A stretch of DNA of 64,000 nt from Blakeslea trispora (taxonomy: Eukaryota; Mucoromycota; Mucoromycetes; Mucorales; Choanephoraceae), in NCBI GenBank assembly GCA_025331445.1, contig JAIWNE010000083.1:62001-126000 (forward strand). The letters are read 5' to 3'. How positions within the stretch are numbered: position 1 is the stretch's first letter; the number at the start of each line of letters is the position of its first letter. Shown piece by piece: positions 1 through 11,587 of the stretch. The notes below the pieces were generated by a model that saw only the letters and a program-made list of their open reading frames with translations, made no database searches and was not told where the DNA came from. Both the position numbers and the translations under genes were made by a program.

Positions 1-2321
1 TGAGTCAGAACCTTTTCTGCGTTGAACCTGTTCTCTTTTTGGGCTTTGTTAAATAAAATTTCATTCAATGTGTAGGCTTATAAGATACTATCCCCTCTCA
101 GTAACGATGGTAAAATCAAGGCTGAGAGGAAGAGCATATGTGGTTGGTAAAATCACCGTTTTAAGCTTCAGAAACAAAATCATACTTTCCAATCGCTTTA
201 TTAGAATCTGAAGAATATATAATTGCATCAAGGGCGTGAACTAGCAAGACATATTGTGTTTTAGCTACTGAGCACTTTAGAGAAAAGTACAATCCTTGTT
301 CTATCCAACTTTAGCAGATTCCACTCTTTTTGCATGCGTCTTCGACAGCAAAGGCTTGTTTTTACCTACTGAGTTGACAGATTCAACTCTTGATGTATTA
401 ACTGTTGTGCAATAATTTCAGGGGTAGCTTGTTATTGGATCTATGCACTTGCCAGCTAGTGAGAGTCAAAGTGTTTTTAACTGTTGAATGAAGGATTTAC
501 CCGTACTATCTTCTTTTAGCTGTTTCTCTTCTTTTACAGATATGCTGTGAACATATATCTTACTGCCTTGTCATTTGTGAGTATGCTCAACAACTTTGAC
601 TAGGGGCCTATTTGAAGATCTTTAGCAACTAGCTTAGTAGACCAAGAGGAAGGCATTCAAAAGCGACTCCTCTTGCATGAACAAATCAACCTTATAAAAC
701 AAAGCATTGTGTCGCATTCATTACTTGTAATAGCTTTCTGTAAAGCTTTGATATAGAAATAAGACATAATAAATACTTATACCATATGTGGTTGATTCTT
801 ATTATTTTGATATTTACAAGATGTTTATAATGGGCAATTATTCTGCTGTAGTTGGGTGTTCATTGAGGCTATACTTGCAAATGCATAAATTATTTCTTTA
901 TGTTATAGGGCATATCCTACTTGAGATTTTTCTGTATTTTCATAATTGATGATTGTGTCAGATAGAAATAGTTTTTATACAAAGAAAGGTAAAAACAAGA
1001 ACTTTTTTTTTAGGACGAATTGTCATATTTGTACTTTTCAGAGCTCTTGTTAGTCTTTTTTTTTGCGTTTCTTATGCATGTCGATCAGATTTAACATTGT
1101 ATCCATGTTGCTATTGTTAAAATACAAGATGCCAAAACTACAAAAACATCTTGTGATGATTTAAATCTCACTTGAAAATCAAAAGATTCAAAACATCAAG
1201 GGAATCAGCGATAGAAAAGATTGTGTTATTTTACACGATTGCTGTTGTAGTGTAGTATGTTTAATTGCTGTCAGGAAATGCATACAGTAGCACAAAGACA
1301 AGCAATAAGTTTCATGGCCGCTTTAGTAAAATTCATTCTGCAATGCTGTTTAGACCAGAAGGCTATACTGCTGTTATATTATACAGACCAATGGTTTTTG
1401 TCTCATACAATTGTGTTTTCCGAGCTGATGACGACTCTTAGGATTTTGAAGTTTTCTTTTTTAGACCCTTATTAAGCTTTATTCAGATTAGATAACGTAA
1501 CACAAGATGCTATTCGCGTACATCAAAGGGAACTCGTGTAACCTTAAGTGAGACATGATTGGACCAAATAAGGGATTTACTCCTTGTTGGATTCCTGAGG
1601 AACTTTTGGGGTCGAAATGACCAAAAAAAACTATTGAAGATAAAAGAGCGCCGAGAGTCTGTAAGGGAATCTATTTTAAATAGAATATTGGTATTATTTT
1701 TCAAGTTCATATACAGAAAAAGAAAAGATATGATTATAGAAATGTCAAAAAAGTACATCACCAAATTCTAATAGTTTTAGAGTTAGTACCACTTGAACAG
1801 TTACATAAGCAAATGGAAGAAAAGCAAATCATAGCTGTTCGTTGCTAAGAAGGTACATCTGGTGATGATAGACTCAACTAAGCTCGGTCAGTTAAGGGAT
1901 CATGTTAAAAGCCAAAATTTATCCCATAGCTATCCAAAAAATAATTATTATATGAACTGTAGCTTTACTTTACACATGGTAGTTTTCATCTAATGTCTGC
2001 TTTGACTAGTGATGCTTTTCGCCTGAATAGCTGCCATTTGAAATTGAATTTGTCCAAATGAAAATGAAAATCATCAAACAGGCCAATCTGATTCAATTTA
2101 TTACAAAGCTTTTTTTTTAGCTATAAAAATCAGTCATGTTTTGCCTAATGTCATCGAATTCTCTTGCAAAAAAAAGAAAGGTATTTATTTGTTGTGTAAG
2201 TTGAAGTCAATTCATTCTCTTCAAGTAAATTTTATTTCAACATTTGAAATTCATGCAGACTCAAAAAAAAGTGCTAAGCTATAATAGGAAACGCATTGCA
2301 GCAAATGATTGAGGGTGCGAC
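1..2321. other. Intergenic region, no gene recognised
   Basis: I found no reading frame longer than about 85 codons with plausible composition, no splice-linked exons and no known domain. The stretch is AT-rich with scattered T and A homopolymers. Short frames near 1257-1475 and 1510-1771 (both strands) have low-complexity or incoherent translations and I treat them as chance. It may hold the distal 3' flank of a gene left of the window. Confidence 0.6.
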
Positions 2322-2682
2322 TTAACTGCTTTCTATCACTGATGAAGTAAAAAACTTTACTGCATCCTGCTCACTACTCACAATGACTGTTCCGTGATCA
2401 AATAATTCCAAGTGCCGCTTAACAAAATTACAGGTCGGTATGACCAATGTTCCAGACTCTTTCGCCCAATCCAGAAATTCTTTAGCGAGTTTATCACCTA
2501 CTCCCATATGCCTAAACTTGTATGGAATTTCCTTTAAAGATAGATTAAGAGATACAATATAAACAATTGTTCCAATAACCTTACTGTATGATAGACTTCA
2601 ATTACTTTCTTCACTCGAGTTGGCAAATAACACAAAGCAGCTTAAAGGCGTTTAATTTATTTTTCTTTATACATCTGTCATT

Positions 2683-2713
<31 letters not shown>

Positions 2714-2972
2714 CCTTGTTTCTTTATTTCTTACCTGTTACTCCTTCTTGATCTAGTCTTAGTATAAACATACATTGCTTCTCGTCATGAAAAATCTTGC
2801 TCTGCTTCATTTGTATTGGACTCTCGCGATTCAGTACCAAACTATGGCTGTTTTTTAATAAGCGTTGACCAAATGATAAAAAAGGAAATAATTGGGTATA
2901 TAGAAGGTGTTGTTTCTTGCCAAGCTGAACGTCTTCTCCTGCTCCTTGTTCATTCCATTCTGAACTAGACAT
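2322..2972 (-). CDS. GNAT-like N-acetyltransferase domain protein (NATD1/COG2388 type)
   Basis: Two exons on the minus strand, about 2972-2735 and 2580-2322. Exon 1 gives an N-terminal half ending in beta strands around KQCMFILRLDQEG. Exon 2 continues with VIGTIVYIVSLNL, then a GNAT-like acetyl-CoA loop (YKFRHMGVGDKLAKEFLDWA) and a last strand-helix (TLVIPTCNFVKRHLE). This order matches the small NATD1/YjdJ family of about 100-120 residues, which is fused to nothing else. I start at the methionine beginning MSSSEWNE; a methionine 20 codons upstream adds only a low-complexity Phe/Ser stretch. The intron carries a (CT)n microsatellite at about 2683-2710. The exact splice junction is uncertain: the strongest donor (CAG|GTAAGA) and the CAG acceptor do not keep phase together, so a slightly different donor or acceptor pair must be used. 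Substrate unknown. Confidence 0.72.
2683..2710. repeat. (CT)n microsatellite
   Basis: An uninterrupted run of TC/CT dinucleotides of roughly 28 bases lies inside the intron of the GNAT-like gene. It forms a long pyrimidine tract on the plus strand. Confidence 0.9.
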
Positions 2973-3341
2973 TATATTCCAAAAAGAAAGGGAGAAAGAA
3001 AAGAAAAAGAGAGGGAAAAAAAAGCTAATCAAAATTAAAAAATTAAAAAAAAAAGGAGGGAAAATAGAAGAGAAGAAAAAAGAACAAAAACAAATAGAGT
3101 CTTCTCAACTATCAAAATTTCGTTTTCTAATGGACTGATTTCACTTTAATAAATGACTAATCTTCATTTTTAAACCAAGAACAAAAGGGTCTTTACTTAC
3201 ACTTTGGACACCATCAACGCTTTTGCACAATAATAGAACTTTGTCTAGATATAAAACAAATTCCTTTCTCTCTCCCCCTTTTCTCTCTCTCTCTTTTTAA
3301 AGATATTGTCTCTATTACAATAAAGAAAAGCTTATTTATTG

Positions 3342-6275
3342 TTAACAATGACAAGAGAATTTGCCAAAATAATAGCAAATAGACATCAACAAGACAATAA
3401 ATGAAAGTTGATGAGCTGTAAAAGACAATTCTTCACTCCAAATAATAACATAAGGCTTCACTTCATGTAACTCAGCCTAAACATTTTCATTAGAATATAT
3501 ATCTCAATTTCCGGGTGAAAGTTAACATACCTTGGTAATTTGTGTTGCACTTTGCTGATCCATAACCCTCTTTGTGCTTTTTGGCTTTATTTCGACTGCT
3601 TTGATTGGTTCCTCTGGTTTACAATTGAAATCCAACAAGACAGTATCATTCCAAATAAAAATCGGGTTTTTGAAGGTTGTACCACTGGTTGGCTTAATTT
3701 GAAGTTGGATTTTTTCGCCTTCCATATCTTCTGTCTCTGTATAGATACGGAAACCCATTTTGTCAGATCGAACATCTATCCTGATGCCTTTCCTTAAGGG
3801 TGTATTGATCTGATAGCCGAGAGGATATATGCTTGGGTGCGTACGAATATCTGTACACCATATAGATCCAATCATTTTCCCATTTTTCCTACTACTGCGC
3901 TGTCTTGTTGAAGGTGCATGTTTGGCAATAAAGTGGATGTCATACGTCTTTTCTTGATGATCGAATTCTTCCGAGATGACTTTGCCAGCCACTCGACGAA
4001 TATAAGGAGGACAGCCATGTGTGTTTAGGTAGTTTTGGACTTGGCTGCCTAAATTAGGTAGTTGGGTGGTCAAGGTACGCACAATAGCAGATGGCAAGGG
4101 AGTTATACCGCCCATATGCAGATGAGTTATTGTTGTCACTGACACGCCTGTCAACTGATGACCGGATTTGATGGGCTTAACAGCCCAACCAAACACACTT
4201 GCGTTGCCTCGGATGTGCTGTGCTTTTTCATTTATCAATTCGTCTTCTACACTTGTAGATGCTATGTAAATGGTTCCTGAAGAGACGTCGCTTTCAATGC
4301 TTGTCAAGAGTGAGAAATCACGACTTTGAATAGGGAATACACTTTTGATTTGCATGTAAACTAGATATTCCTTTTGCGAAAACCGCTCAACAACACGACC
4401 ATTTTCAAAATATTCGTCCCCTAAACAAAGTAAAGACATGTGTTAATCGAATGTAACTTTGCTTTTCGAGATAAGTTTACTTACATATTTTACGAGCACC
4501 AAAACTCTGAATGACTGAGCACACTTGCTCAGGAGTCCAGCCACCATGAAAGATGGTTTCGCCTCTCAAGACAGGTAGCGGGTATTCCTTTGCAGGCTGA
4601 CTATACACTTTGACATTGTTCTTTTCGCCAACAAACTTCCATTCGTCTAGAGGGCTTTTCAGATAGCTTTGCAATATATGTAAGCTTTGCTTCCTTGCTA
4701 AACGATGTCTACTCTGAGGATATAATTTTGATGTGGTTGTGTGAGATTTGGTACTCTGTTGCTTTTCTTTCTTTTCTTCTCTTTCTGTCTCGAATACAGC
4801 AGCCGAAGTTTCGTCAATGGGGCTTAAGGGTGAAGCACGAAGAGAGTTTAAACTACGGTTGGTAGTTGAAGATATGAGATTCCGATTGAAGTCGGCTTCA
4901 TCTTCTGATGTATACGAAGCAAGTGAATCAACTGATTGATTTCCTTCCAATGATGATACACGCGGGGGTGGATTTGTTAAGATGGCACTTGGGTTCTTTT
5001 GAGATTCATTAGAAGAGCTATTGATGGTTAAACTTGTTATGGATGAAGCAGAAGGAGAGAGTACTTCAATTAAAGGCCTTTCGTGTCTTTCATTGGTGGT
5101 GTCTTTTAAAGGTAAAGACAAATTAGATATAGTATTATTAAAAGTTGTAGTAGTGGTCATAGGTGAAGAGATGCTGAAGAGATCAGACTGATTTGATGTG
5201 GGTATCTTATTGTGTTGTTGTAATCGAATTCGATCTGCTTTTCTATATAGATAGCTTGAAATGGATGCAATGACAAGTGGTTTTCTTGCTAGTGATTTTT
5301 TTGTCAAGCCTGGGATCCAGCCATTGATGTTTTCTTGTGTAATATAAGTCACTTTTGTAGAGACAGGTGTCGTGTTTAACTGTTGCAATAACCATCCTTG
5401 AAGCTGAAAAATAACACAGACAGAGATAAGTAACACAGCATTTGATGACCTCCTTTTTTTTTTAAAAAAAAAGGACCTACTTTGATTTGAATTCTGTTTT
5501 TTCCTGGCTGCTTTGGCACTCGAGGTGTCTCGATACTTGAACAGACAAACACAATTTCTCCATCTGCTGAACACTCAATTTTCTCTACTAGTGTAGAATC
5601 GTATGGCCTAATATGGACGGAACATTGTCAAATGAGGTGACACAAACAATATCCATTCATTTTACCGTGATGTTGCTGTTGCCTTATAAGATTCGTAAGT
5701 CAGGGAAGTAGTCTCATTTAAGTTTTCAATTAAATTGCCTTCATCAAAACTTTTTTTTTAAATTGTTATTATCACTAAATTTCTCTCTTAAATCGAAAGC
5801 TTACTTACTGCTCATCCCATAATTTACGCATACCAATCACATAAAACACAGACTGAGGTGTAAAACTTTCAATGACAGATTCACCTCGAAACAATGCTAC
5901 TTTCATATGTTTTTGCTGATGTTGCTGCTTTTGAAGCATATAGACAGTAACACCGCTCTTGTGTTTCAATACCTTTTTCCACTCTTTGTCCTGCAAATGG
6001 TGTCGTAATGAAGAGATGGCCTGATCTGCTTGATTGCAATAATAGTTGTGCGAGTTTAACGTGTTTATTAAAGTAGGCATTTTCTCCAAGACTGGAAGTG
6101 AAATGGGTGGCATGTGAGGTTGATCTTCATCGTCGCTGAAAATGTAACTCGGCTTCAAACTGTGTTCTGCATCAGATTCTGTTTCGGTCGTAGCGATCCC
6201 GCTATCCCGGTCAAAATAATTTCGTTTCAAGTCTTCAGGACTGAAATTGGATTGTCTTCTGTTAAGTCTGTACAT
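3342..6275 (-). CDS. Tandem START-domain lipid-binding protein with possible C-terminal membrane tail
   Basis: Five exons join in phase: 6275-5809, 5607-5481, 5403-4485, 4420-3531 and 3476-3342, giving about 845 residues. The first START domain runs from about residue 90 to 250 (EWKKVLKHKSGVTVYML, then LFRGESVIESFTP, MRKLWDEQPYDSTLVEKIEC and the C-terminal helix region GWIPGLTKKSL). A long Ser/Thr/Asn-rich linker follows. A second START begins near residue 440 (DEWKFVGEKNNVKVYSQPAK, GETIFHGGWTPEQVC, IWDEYFENGRVVERFS) and continues through SRDFSLLT and the HLHMGGITPLPS region. After it comes a separate beta-rich segment, then the short last exon, which encodes HQLSFIVLLMSICYYFGKF, a plausible single membrane span near the end. 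START domains bind lipids or sterols and move them between membranes. A tail-anchored pair of STARTs suggests a contact-site lipid transfer role, which is inference. Diverges from phosphomannomutase across about 820 bp. Confidence 0.86.
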
Positions 6276-7094
6276 GGTTTCAAAAGTATAAGAGAAAAAG
6301 AAGAAAAGAATCAGTCAAGGACAAGCTTGAACACTATAGATAGTGTAACCAATTCAATAGATTTTATTGTTAACACTTTTTTGTCGCTTGATTGAGCTTT
6401 AACACGTGGGGCAAAAGATGGATAAGTTTAAGCCATTACCATATAAAGCAAACAATGTTTCATTAAACTGCCGAGAAGCATTTGATTATTCTACCATAAA
6501 TCAAAGTGTAACTGAGATTCAATCTCAAGCTGTTGTTTAAGTCAGGATCTTGGCAATCTCTTGAATAGCTTATGTCCTTTTGATTGTTTGAATATCACAT
6601 TCTAAATTGAATGCAAACTATTCAAATAGCTAAACAGCCTATTTCCTGCCAACAACAGCCAATCTCTACAAACATATATTGCTTATACAAACAGACATTC
6701 TCTTGACCTTTTGCCAATTTGTATGAAAGGATTCGTTTGATATCTTTGTGATTTATAGCACACCTTTCTTGATCCCCCCCCCTCTTTTTTTTTGTGAGTG
6801 TTGTCATGGATAAAGACAACCTCATTGATACCTCTTTCTCTCTTTCTCTCTCTTGTTTTTCTTAGTCTTCATTTTATCTAAGCACCGCTTTCAATCTGTT
6901 GCTACGTGCATATATTAAAAATTCTTTAAATCAAAAGTCCGTAAGGCTTGGATCGACAAGCCAAGTACACGAAGGGTTCTGTTATTGGTTAAGCCCGTTT
7001 TAAGGGCACTTTTAATTTTTTTTTTTTATAAATTTGATTTTAGTGTCATTAACACCCTTTTTCCCTTTTTTTTTTTTACTTTATTCTCTACACC
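6276..7094. promoter_or_regulatory. Shared divergent promoter region
   Basis: About 820 bp separate the start codons of the START-domain gene (minus) and phosphomannomutase (plus). It holds a C9 run followed by T-rich sequence near 6776-6796, a CT-rich tract near 6832-6855, and two T-runs within 80 bp of the PMM start (7018-7027 and 7067-7077). Pyrimidine-rich leaders like this recur before many genes of the window. No precise factor site can be named. Confidence 0.45.
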
Positions 7095-8117
7095 ATGTCT
7101 CCCGTCAACGAATTCTCTGATCGCCAACAACTTGACACCATCGTCTTGTTCGATGTTGATGGTACCTTAACCCCTGCTCGTGCTGTAAGTAAGATCGCAC
7201 TTGAACTAGTTGAGCAAAAAAAGAAAAAATTAAACTTTTCTCCCCCCTCAAGTTTGTTTCTCAAGAAATGAAAGACACTTTGGCTTCTTTGCGCAAAAAG
7301 GCTGTTATTGGTTTCGTTGGTGGTTCTGATATCAGCAAGCAGTATGAACAACTTGGCGAATCAAGTAAGTCATAAAATTTAGTTTTATTCAGACTCTAAA
7401 CTCTGGCCATTAGTTCTTCAAGACTTTGATTACTGTTTTGCCGAAAATGGTCTCACTGCCTATCGTTTGGGTAAGCAATTGGCTTCTCAGGTAAGAGAAA
7501 GAGAGTGTGTGTGTTTTGGAATCATGTGTTGAACGATACAATCTGTTTTAGAGCTTTATCCAATGGATCGGTGATGAAGAATACAACAAGCTTGTCAACT
7601 TCATCTTGCGTTACATTGCTGACATGGAGATCCCCAAGAAGCGGTAAGCTGTCGTAGAAAGGGGGGGGGATCAGGATTTACCACAAGCCATAATCTTACT
7701 TTGTAACTTCTTTTTTTTTTTAGTGGTACTTTTATCGAATTCCGTAACGGTATGATCAACGTCTCTCCTATCGGTCGTAACTGTTCAAGAGAAGAACGCA
7801 ACGAATTTGAAAAGTATGATCTTGCCAGAGGTCTTCGTCAAAAGTTTGTTGATGCCTTAAAGAAAGAATTCTCACACTTGGCCTTGACTTACTCTATTGG
7901 TGGTCAAATCTCCTTTGATGTCTTCCCCACCGGTTGGGATAAGACTTATTGTTTGCGTCATGTTAAGCAAGATGGTTTCAAGAACATCCACTTCTTTGGT
8001 GACAAGACCTTTGAAGGAGGTAACGACTTTGAAATTTACAGTCATCCCGATGTTCAAGGTCACAGTGTCAAGTGTCCCGAAGATACCATGCGTATCCTTG
8101 GTGAACTCTTTCCTTAA
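7095..8117 (+). CDS. SEC53: Phosphomannomutase
   Basis: Five exons: 7095-7184, 7253-7364, 7414-7490, 7552-7643, 7724-8117; all phases agree and give 254 residues, the usual length for eukaryotic PMM. It interconverts mannose-6-phosphate and mannose-1-phosphate in the cytosol, feeding GDP-mannose for N-glycans, O-mannosyl proteins, GPI anchors and cell-wall mannan. The HAD-type catalytic motif [15 protein letters not shown] near residue 15 holds the nucleophile and acid aspartates. Later come the family blocks [55 protein letters not shown] and the C-terminal [17 protein letters not shown] metal-binding motif. A T-run leader precedes the ATG. Symbol given by analogy to yeast; single gene in this window. 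Confidence 0.96.
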
Positions 8118-8320
8118 TTCAATTCATCTATAACATATACACATCTATACATTACACATATAACCCATCTTATAAAAAAAAAATTCATAATAAATCCTTA
8201 AAGTGATGTCAACAAAGTCACAAGACAATAACAACAATAAGAAAATCTCGGATCTGTATGCTTCCGACAATATGAACTATTATTTGTTTTTCTTTCTCAT
8301 CTTCCCCCCCCCTCCTCTCT

Positions 8321-8350
8321 CTTTTTCTCTCTTTTTCTCTCTTTTTCTCT
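8321..8350. repeat. 10-bp pyrimidine tandem repeat in 5' leader
   Basis: Three perfect copies of CTTTTTCTCT lie about 30 bp upstream of the MSP-domain start codon, next to a C-run at 8304-8312. It is a strand-asymmetric pyrimidine leader probably transcribed as 5' UTR. Confidence 0.85.
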
Positions 8351-8377
8351 CTTTTCTTTATCACTTTATTATTGTAA

Positions 8378-9802
8378 ATGTCAAAGCAATATGCCTCTTC
8401 AGTTTGTAGTCGTAAAAGTGCAACCAGTGCAAAGAGCGCCAGATCTTTTTTATCACTGAGTATACCTATTCAGTTCAGTAGGAAGGACAAAGAGACTTCA
8501 AGTCTTACTTCCACCGCCTCAAGTAGTATCGTACCACAATTCATCAAGAAATGGACGAACAGTAGTAAAAAGAAGAACGATTCAGATTCTGTCACAACTC
8601 GTTCATCCACCTCTTCCTCTATCAACAAGCTGAAACAGTTCATCTTCTTCAGAAAGAAAAGTACGCCACCTGCAATGGATGACAGCGACACATCCTCACC
8701 ACGACTTAGCCTAGAAGAAGGTGCATCGTCATCTTCATCCTCAATCACAAACATGTCTTCTTTCGTCCGAAACAGCAATCAGCCAACCGGCATTCTAGCC
8801 AATCGAGGCGAAGACTCAGCTGAAGCAATAGCAGAAAGACAAAAAAGAAGACATCAACGCCGAGAAAACATATTAAAGCTACAGAGGCTAAAAGCACAAA
8901 GATTTGCTTCAGATCTAAAAGAACCCTTTGAGTCATCTTCTGAAGACACGTTGCTGACAGATGATGGTTTGCCTACCAACATAGTTCAGTTCTCAAAGTC
9001 GTCTGACTCTGGTAACGATGTATGGGAGAGCCACAACCCCAGGATCATGTTTATTGACTCAAGTCCAGTACCACGATTCCGCAATGTAGCACCACCTCCA
9101 CCTTCTCCATCCTATCTGTCCATCTTGATTGATTCACCGACAAAAGACAATGACCTGCATAGCATCATAAAGAGCCCAGCTTCTGACGAGAGTGAGCCAA
9201 CAGTGTATGCCACTCAAGAACTTTTACAGTCAAAAGAAGAAGAGAAACCGCCCATCACGGGTGACAAAGACTTACAGAAACCAACATTTCTAGATATCCA
9301 TGATCAAAGAATGTCAGAGCTAGTCAAAGTGCTTCGGCCCAGACCACCATCAAAACTTCGACTTGATTTCTTTCCACCTTTTACTCGAGGCCAAACCTTG
9401 AAATTTTCATTACAGAATACGATTCCAGAAGATCATGTCATCTTGTTTAAGTTTTTGACTAGTAATTCCAATTATAACAAAGGTCAACCTGAGCGTTATT
9501 TCATTAGACCTAGTGCTGGCAAAATGAATTCGACTGATCAAGCTGATATATTCCTGTTCCTGAATCACATACCTGCCGAAGTTCTTTCTGCTGAAGCAGC
9601 TGGCAACATACTGAAAGACAAAATTATGATTCGATGGGCCGTCATACAGAGAAACACCCAGATTGAGGACTGGGTGAATCAGTTGCATGAATCCTCAAGA
9701 AGAAAATGGGTTGATATGTTGGATGAAGAATGGCCAGATCAAGTGACAATTCGAATGACCAGAATAAAAATTCGTTTTCATATTTATTCATTTATTCTTT
9801 AG
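8378..9802 (+). CDS. MSP (VAP-like) domain protein with disordered N-terminus
   Basis: A single open frame of 474 residues. Residues 1 to about 330 are Ser/Thr-rich and basic or acidic in turns, with an Arg/Lys/Gln-rich helix (ERQKRRHQRRENILKLQRLK) near residue 152 and a proline stretch (APPPPSPSYLS) near 240. From about residue 325 a major sperm protein fold is recognisable: LRLDFFPPFTRGQTLKFSLQ, VILFKFLTSN, RYFIRPSAGKMNS, and a last strand DKIMIRWAVIQRN. This is the layout of VAP/Scs2 domains, which bind FFAT motifs in lipid-transfer proteins at ER contact sites. Unlike VAP, the domain is C-terminal and no membrane span follows, so it would be soluble. The last few residues (IRFHIYSFIL) look unlike the rest and a missed 3' splice is possible. 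Ends 22 bp from the convergent flavoprotein gene. Confidence 0.74.
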   Translation: MSKQYASSVCSRKSATSAKSARSFLSLSIPIQFSRKDKETSSLTSTASSSIVPQFIKKWTNSSKKKNDSDSVTTRSSTSSSINKLKQFIFFRKKSTPPAMDDSDTSSPRLSLEEGASSSSSSITNMSSFVRNSNQPTGILANRGEDSAEAIAERQKRRHQRRENILKLQRLKAQRFASDLKEPFESSSEDTLLTDDGLPTNIVQFSKSSDSGNDVWESHNPRIMFIDSSPVPRFRNVAPPPPSPSYLSILIDSPTKDNDLHSIIKSPASDESEPTVYATQELLQSKEEEKPPITGDKDLQKPTFLDIHDQRMSELVKVLRPRPPSKLRLDFFPPFTRGQTLKFSLQNTIPEDHVILFKFLTSNSNYNKGQPERYFIRPSAGKMNSTDQADIFLFLNHIPAEVLSAEAAGNILKDKIMIRWAVIQRNTQIEDWVNQLHESSRRKWVDMLDEEWPDQVTIRMTRIKIRFHIYSFIL

Positions 9803-9824
9803 CATAATGAGCTTATTGTAAAAT

Positions 9825-11215
9825 CTAAGTAGGAGCAAGTTGACGAGGAAGAAGACCACCATGATTCTTTGTTTGCGTATAATACAACAGGTTATTGACA
9901 GGAATTTTGAGTCCAAAATCATTCATGGTGATACGCTCAATGAAATACTTTGCAATGGCTGCTACTCGACTACCTTTCTTGACATCAAACGGCCAACCAT
10001 AGAATGGGATACCAGAGATAGAACCAACAGCATACTGTGGACCCATAGAAATGACCATATTGACATGGGCACCCTGATATGGCAACAGGTCTTGTGTTGC
10101 CATATTGTTCAATAAGCGTCTCAAGTTCTTGACAAAATGAACTGCTTGCATATGGGCAGTATAGAACATTTTGGGCTCATTGATAGAGCAAACATCGCCC
10201 ACAGCAAAAACATTATGCGTTCCGGTTACTTGAAACGTTTCATCTACCATCACTTGGCTTTTATCATCTAACCAAGCCTTAGGTAAGAAACCTGAATTAG
10301 GACTCACACCAATACAGTTATAGACCAGATCTGTTTCGATTCGTGTATGCGATTTATCAGTCTCGAAAATTCGTTTAGGATTCATGGGCTCTTCTCTCTT
10401 CTCAGAAGCGTGCTCATTCATAATGGAGCGTATAGAAGGAGTAGCATCAATAATCGTTTGAGCCTGTTTTCCAATGTTGTTAGGGGCTTTTGACAGTACT
10501 GTATCGTTACTGTCGACTAGGACGATTCGCTTATCTGGTGTACGATAAGCAACCTCTGTGACCAATTCAGCACCGACAGGACCACCGCCAATGCATAAAA
10601 TATCTTGAGCAGCATAAAATTTTGTTCGATGTTGGCGGAGAGATTCTAGCCTTGAATGGGCATCCAATGTGGAGGTTTCATTGTCCGAAGAACCAACTTT
10701 CCAAGGATCGGCATAACTAGAACCAGTACAGATGACCAAGTAATCATAATCAATTGAGTTCTTGTCAGCCATATGAACTTTTTGATGAAGAAGTTAAAGA
10801 AGATGAAGGAAGGGGTTATTTCATTTTTTTTTTAGCATAGTAATTTTTTTCCCTTAGTGTTCATACCTTTTTCTTCACCTATGGATTCAACTTTACCGAG
10901 AATGAACTCAACTTGATAGCTGTTAAGAAAAGGCTCATAATCAAAGGTAATTTCATTAAAGTGTTTCTCAAATTGTTTGTCTGTTGCTTCATAAAGCACT
11001 GAGCAAAGTCCTGGTGTATATTCAAAGAAAGACTAGTATTACAATATTAGACAAAACAAACGCATCTTCTTGCAATCATGTTGAAAGCACATTACTTTAC
11101 TATCTACAAGAGTAATATCAAGATATTCTGTATTAGATAGCTCCATAGCTATCAGTAATCCTGCAGCTCCTCCCCCTAATATGACAAGCCTGGTATTTTT
11201 TGTTGATTTAGACAT
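9825..11215 (-). CDS. FAD/NAD(P)H oxidoreductase, AIFM2/FSP1-like
   Basis: Three exons: 11215-11096, 11032-10867, 10777-9825, giving 412 residues. The N-terminal Rossmann motif LVILGGGAAGLLIAMEL binds FAD. A second dinucleotide motif, ILCIGGGPVGAELVTEV near residue 150, binds NAD(P)H. The FAD-ribityl motif VFAVGDVC sits near residue 290. Order and length match the AIF-M2/AMID group and yeast-type NADH dehydrogenase-like proteins, which move electrons from NAD(P)H to quinones. There is no mitochondrial presequence or membrane span. The exon 1-2 join restores the conserved D-S-K-x-F-F-E-Y-T-P block, which supports the splice choice. An alternative upstream methionine at 11293 is less likely because it adds a Leu/Tyr/Lys-rich stretch. 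Diverges from the TPR gene. Confidence 0.87.
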
Positions 11216-11587
11216 TACTGTTGCATAGAAAGAGAGAAACAGAAGAATCTGATGACTTGTTCTTTTATAGTAATACAATTTCAGTCTCAGCATTTGATAC
11301 TGTCTTATTGCTCATCATGCCATCATCGCGGACCGGTTAACTTGAGCTTGCAATCAAAATTTTACTGATTAAAGACAGATACTGATACAATTGAGAGCTT
11401 TAATCGCTACTGTTTCTCATATGCAATCAAAGGTCACTCTAAAGCACAAAGATCGTGGCTTGCCTTGTAATACTAAGCGGGCCAAATTCTTATTTTAACA
11501 TATCGCCGTCTCAATTAGATAATTTGCCTTTTGCACAAAAAGAGCACTTTCCCTCCTTTTTCGTTTCTTTTTTTTTTCTTCACCATC
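11216..11587. promoter_or_regulatory. Divergent promoter between flavoprotein and TPR genes
   Basis: A 372-bp spacer between two outward-facing start codons. It includes a T-rich tract at about 11556-11578 just before the TPR protein ATG. No coding potential seen. Confidence 0.45.

Noticed and set aside
1257..1771. Short frames on both strands in the left intergenic region
   Set aside because: Low-complexity or overlapping translations without splice-linked exons or domain blocks.
3522..3530. Stop codon right after exon 4 of the START gene as the true end
   Set aside because: The codons run straight through a strong GTATGT donor, and the next exon joins in phase with a sensible membrane-span sequence; kept as the alternative end.
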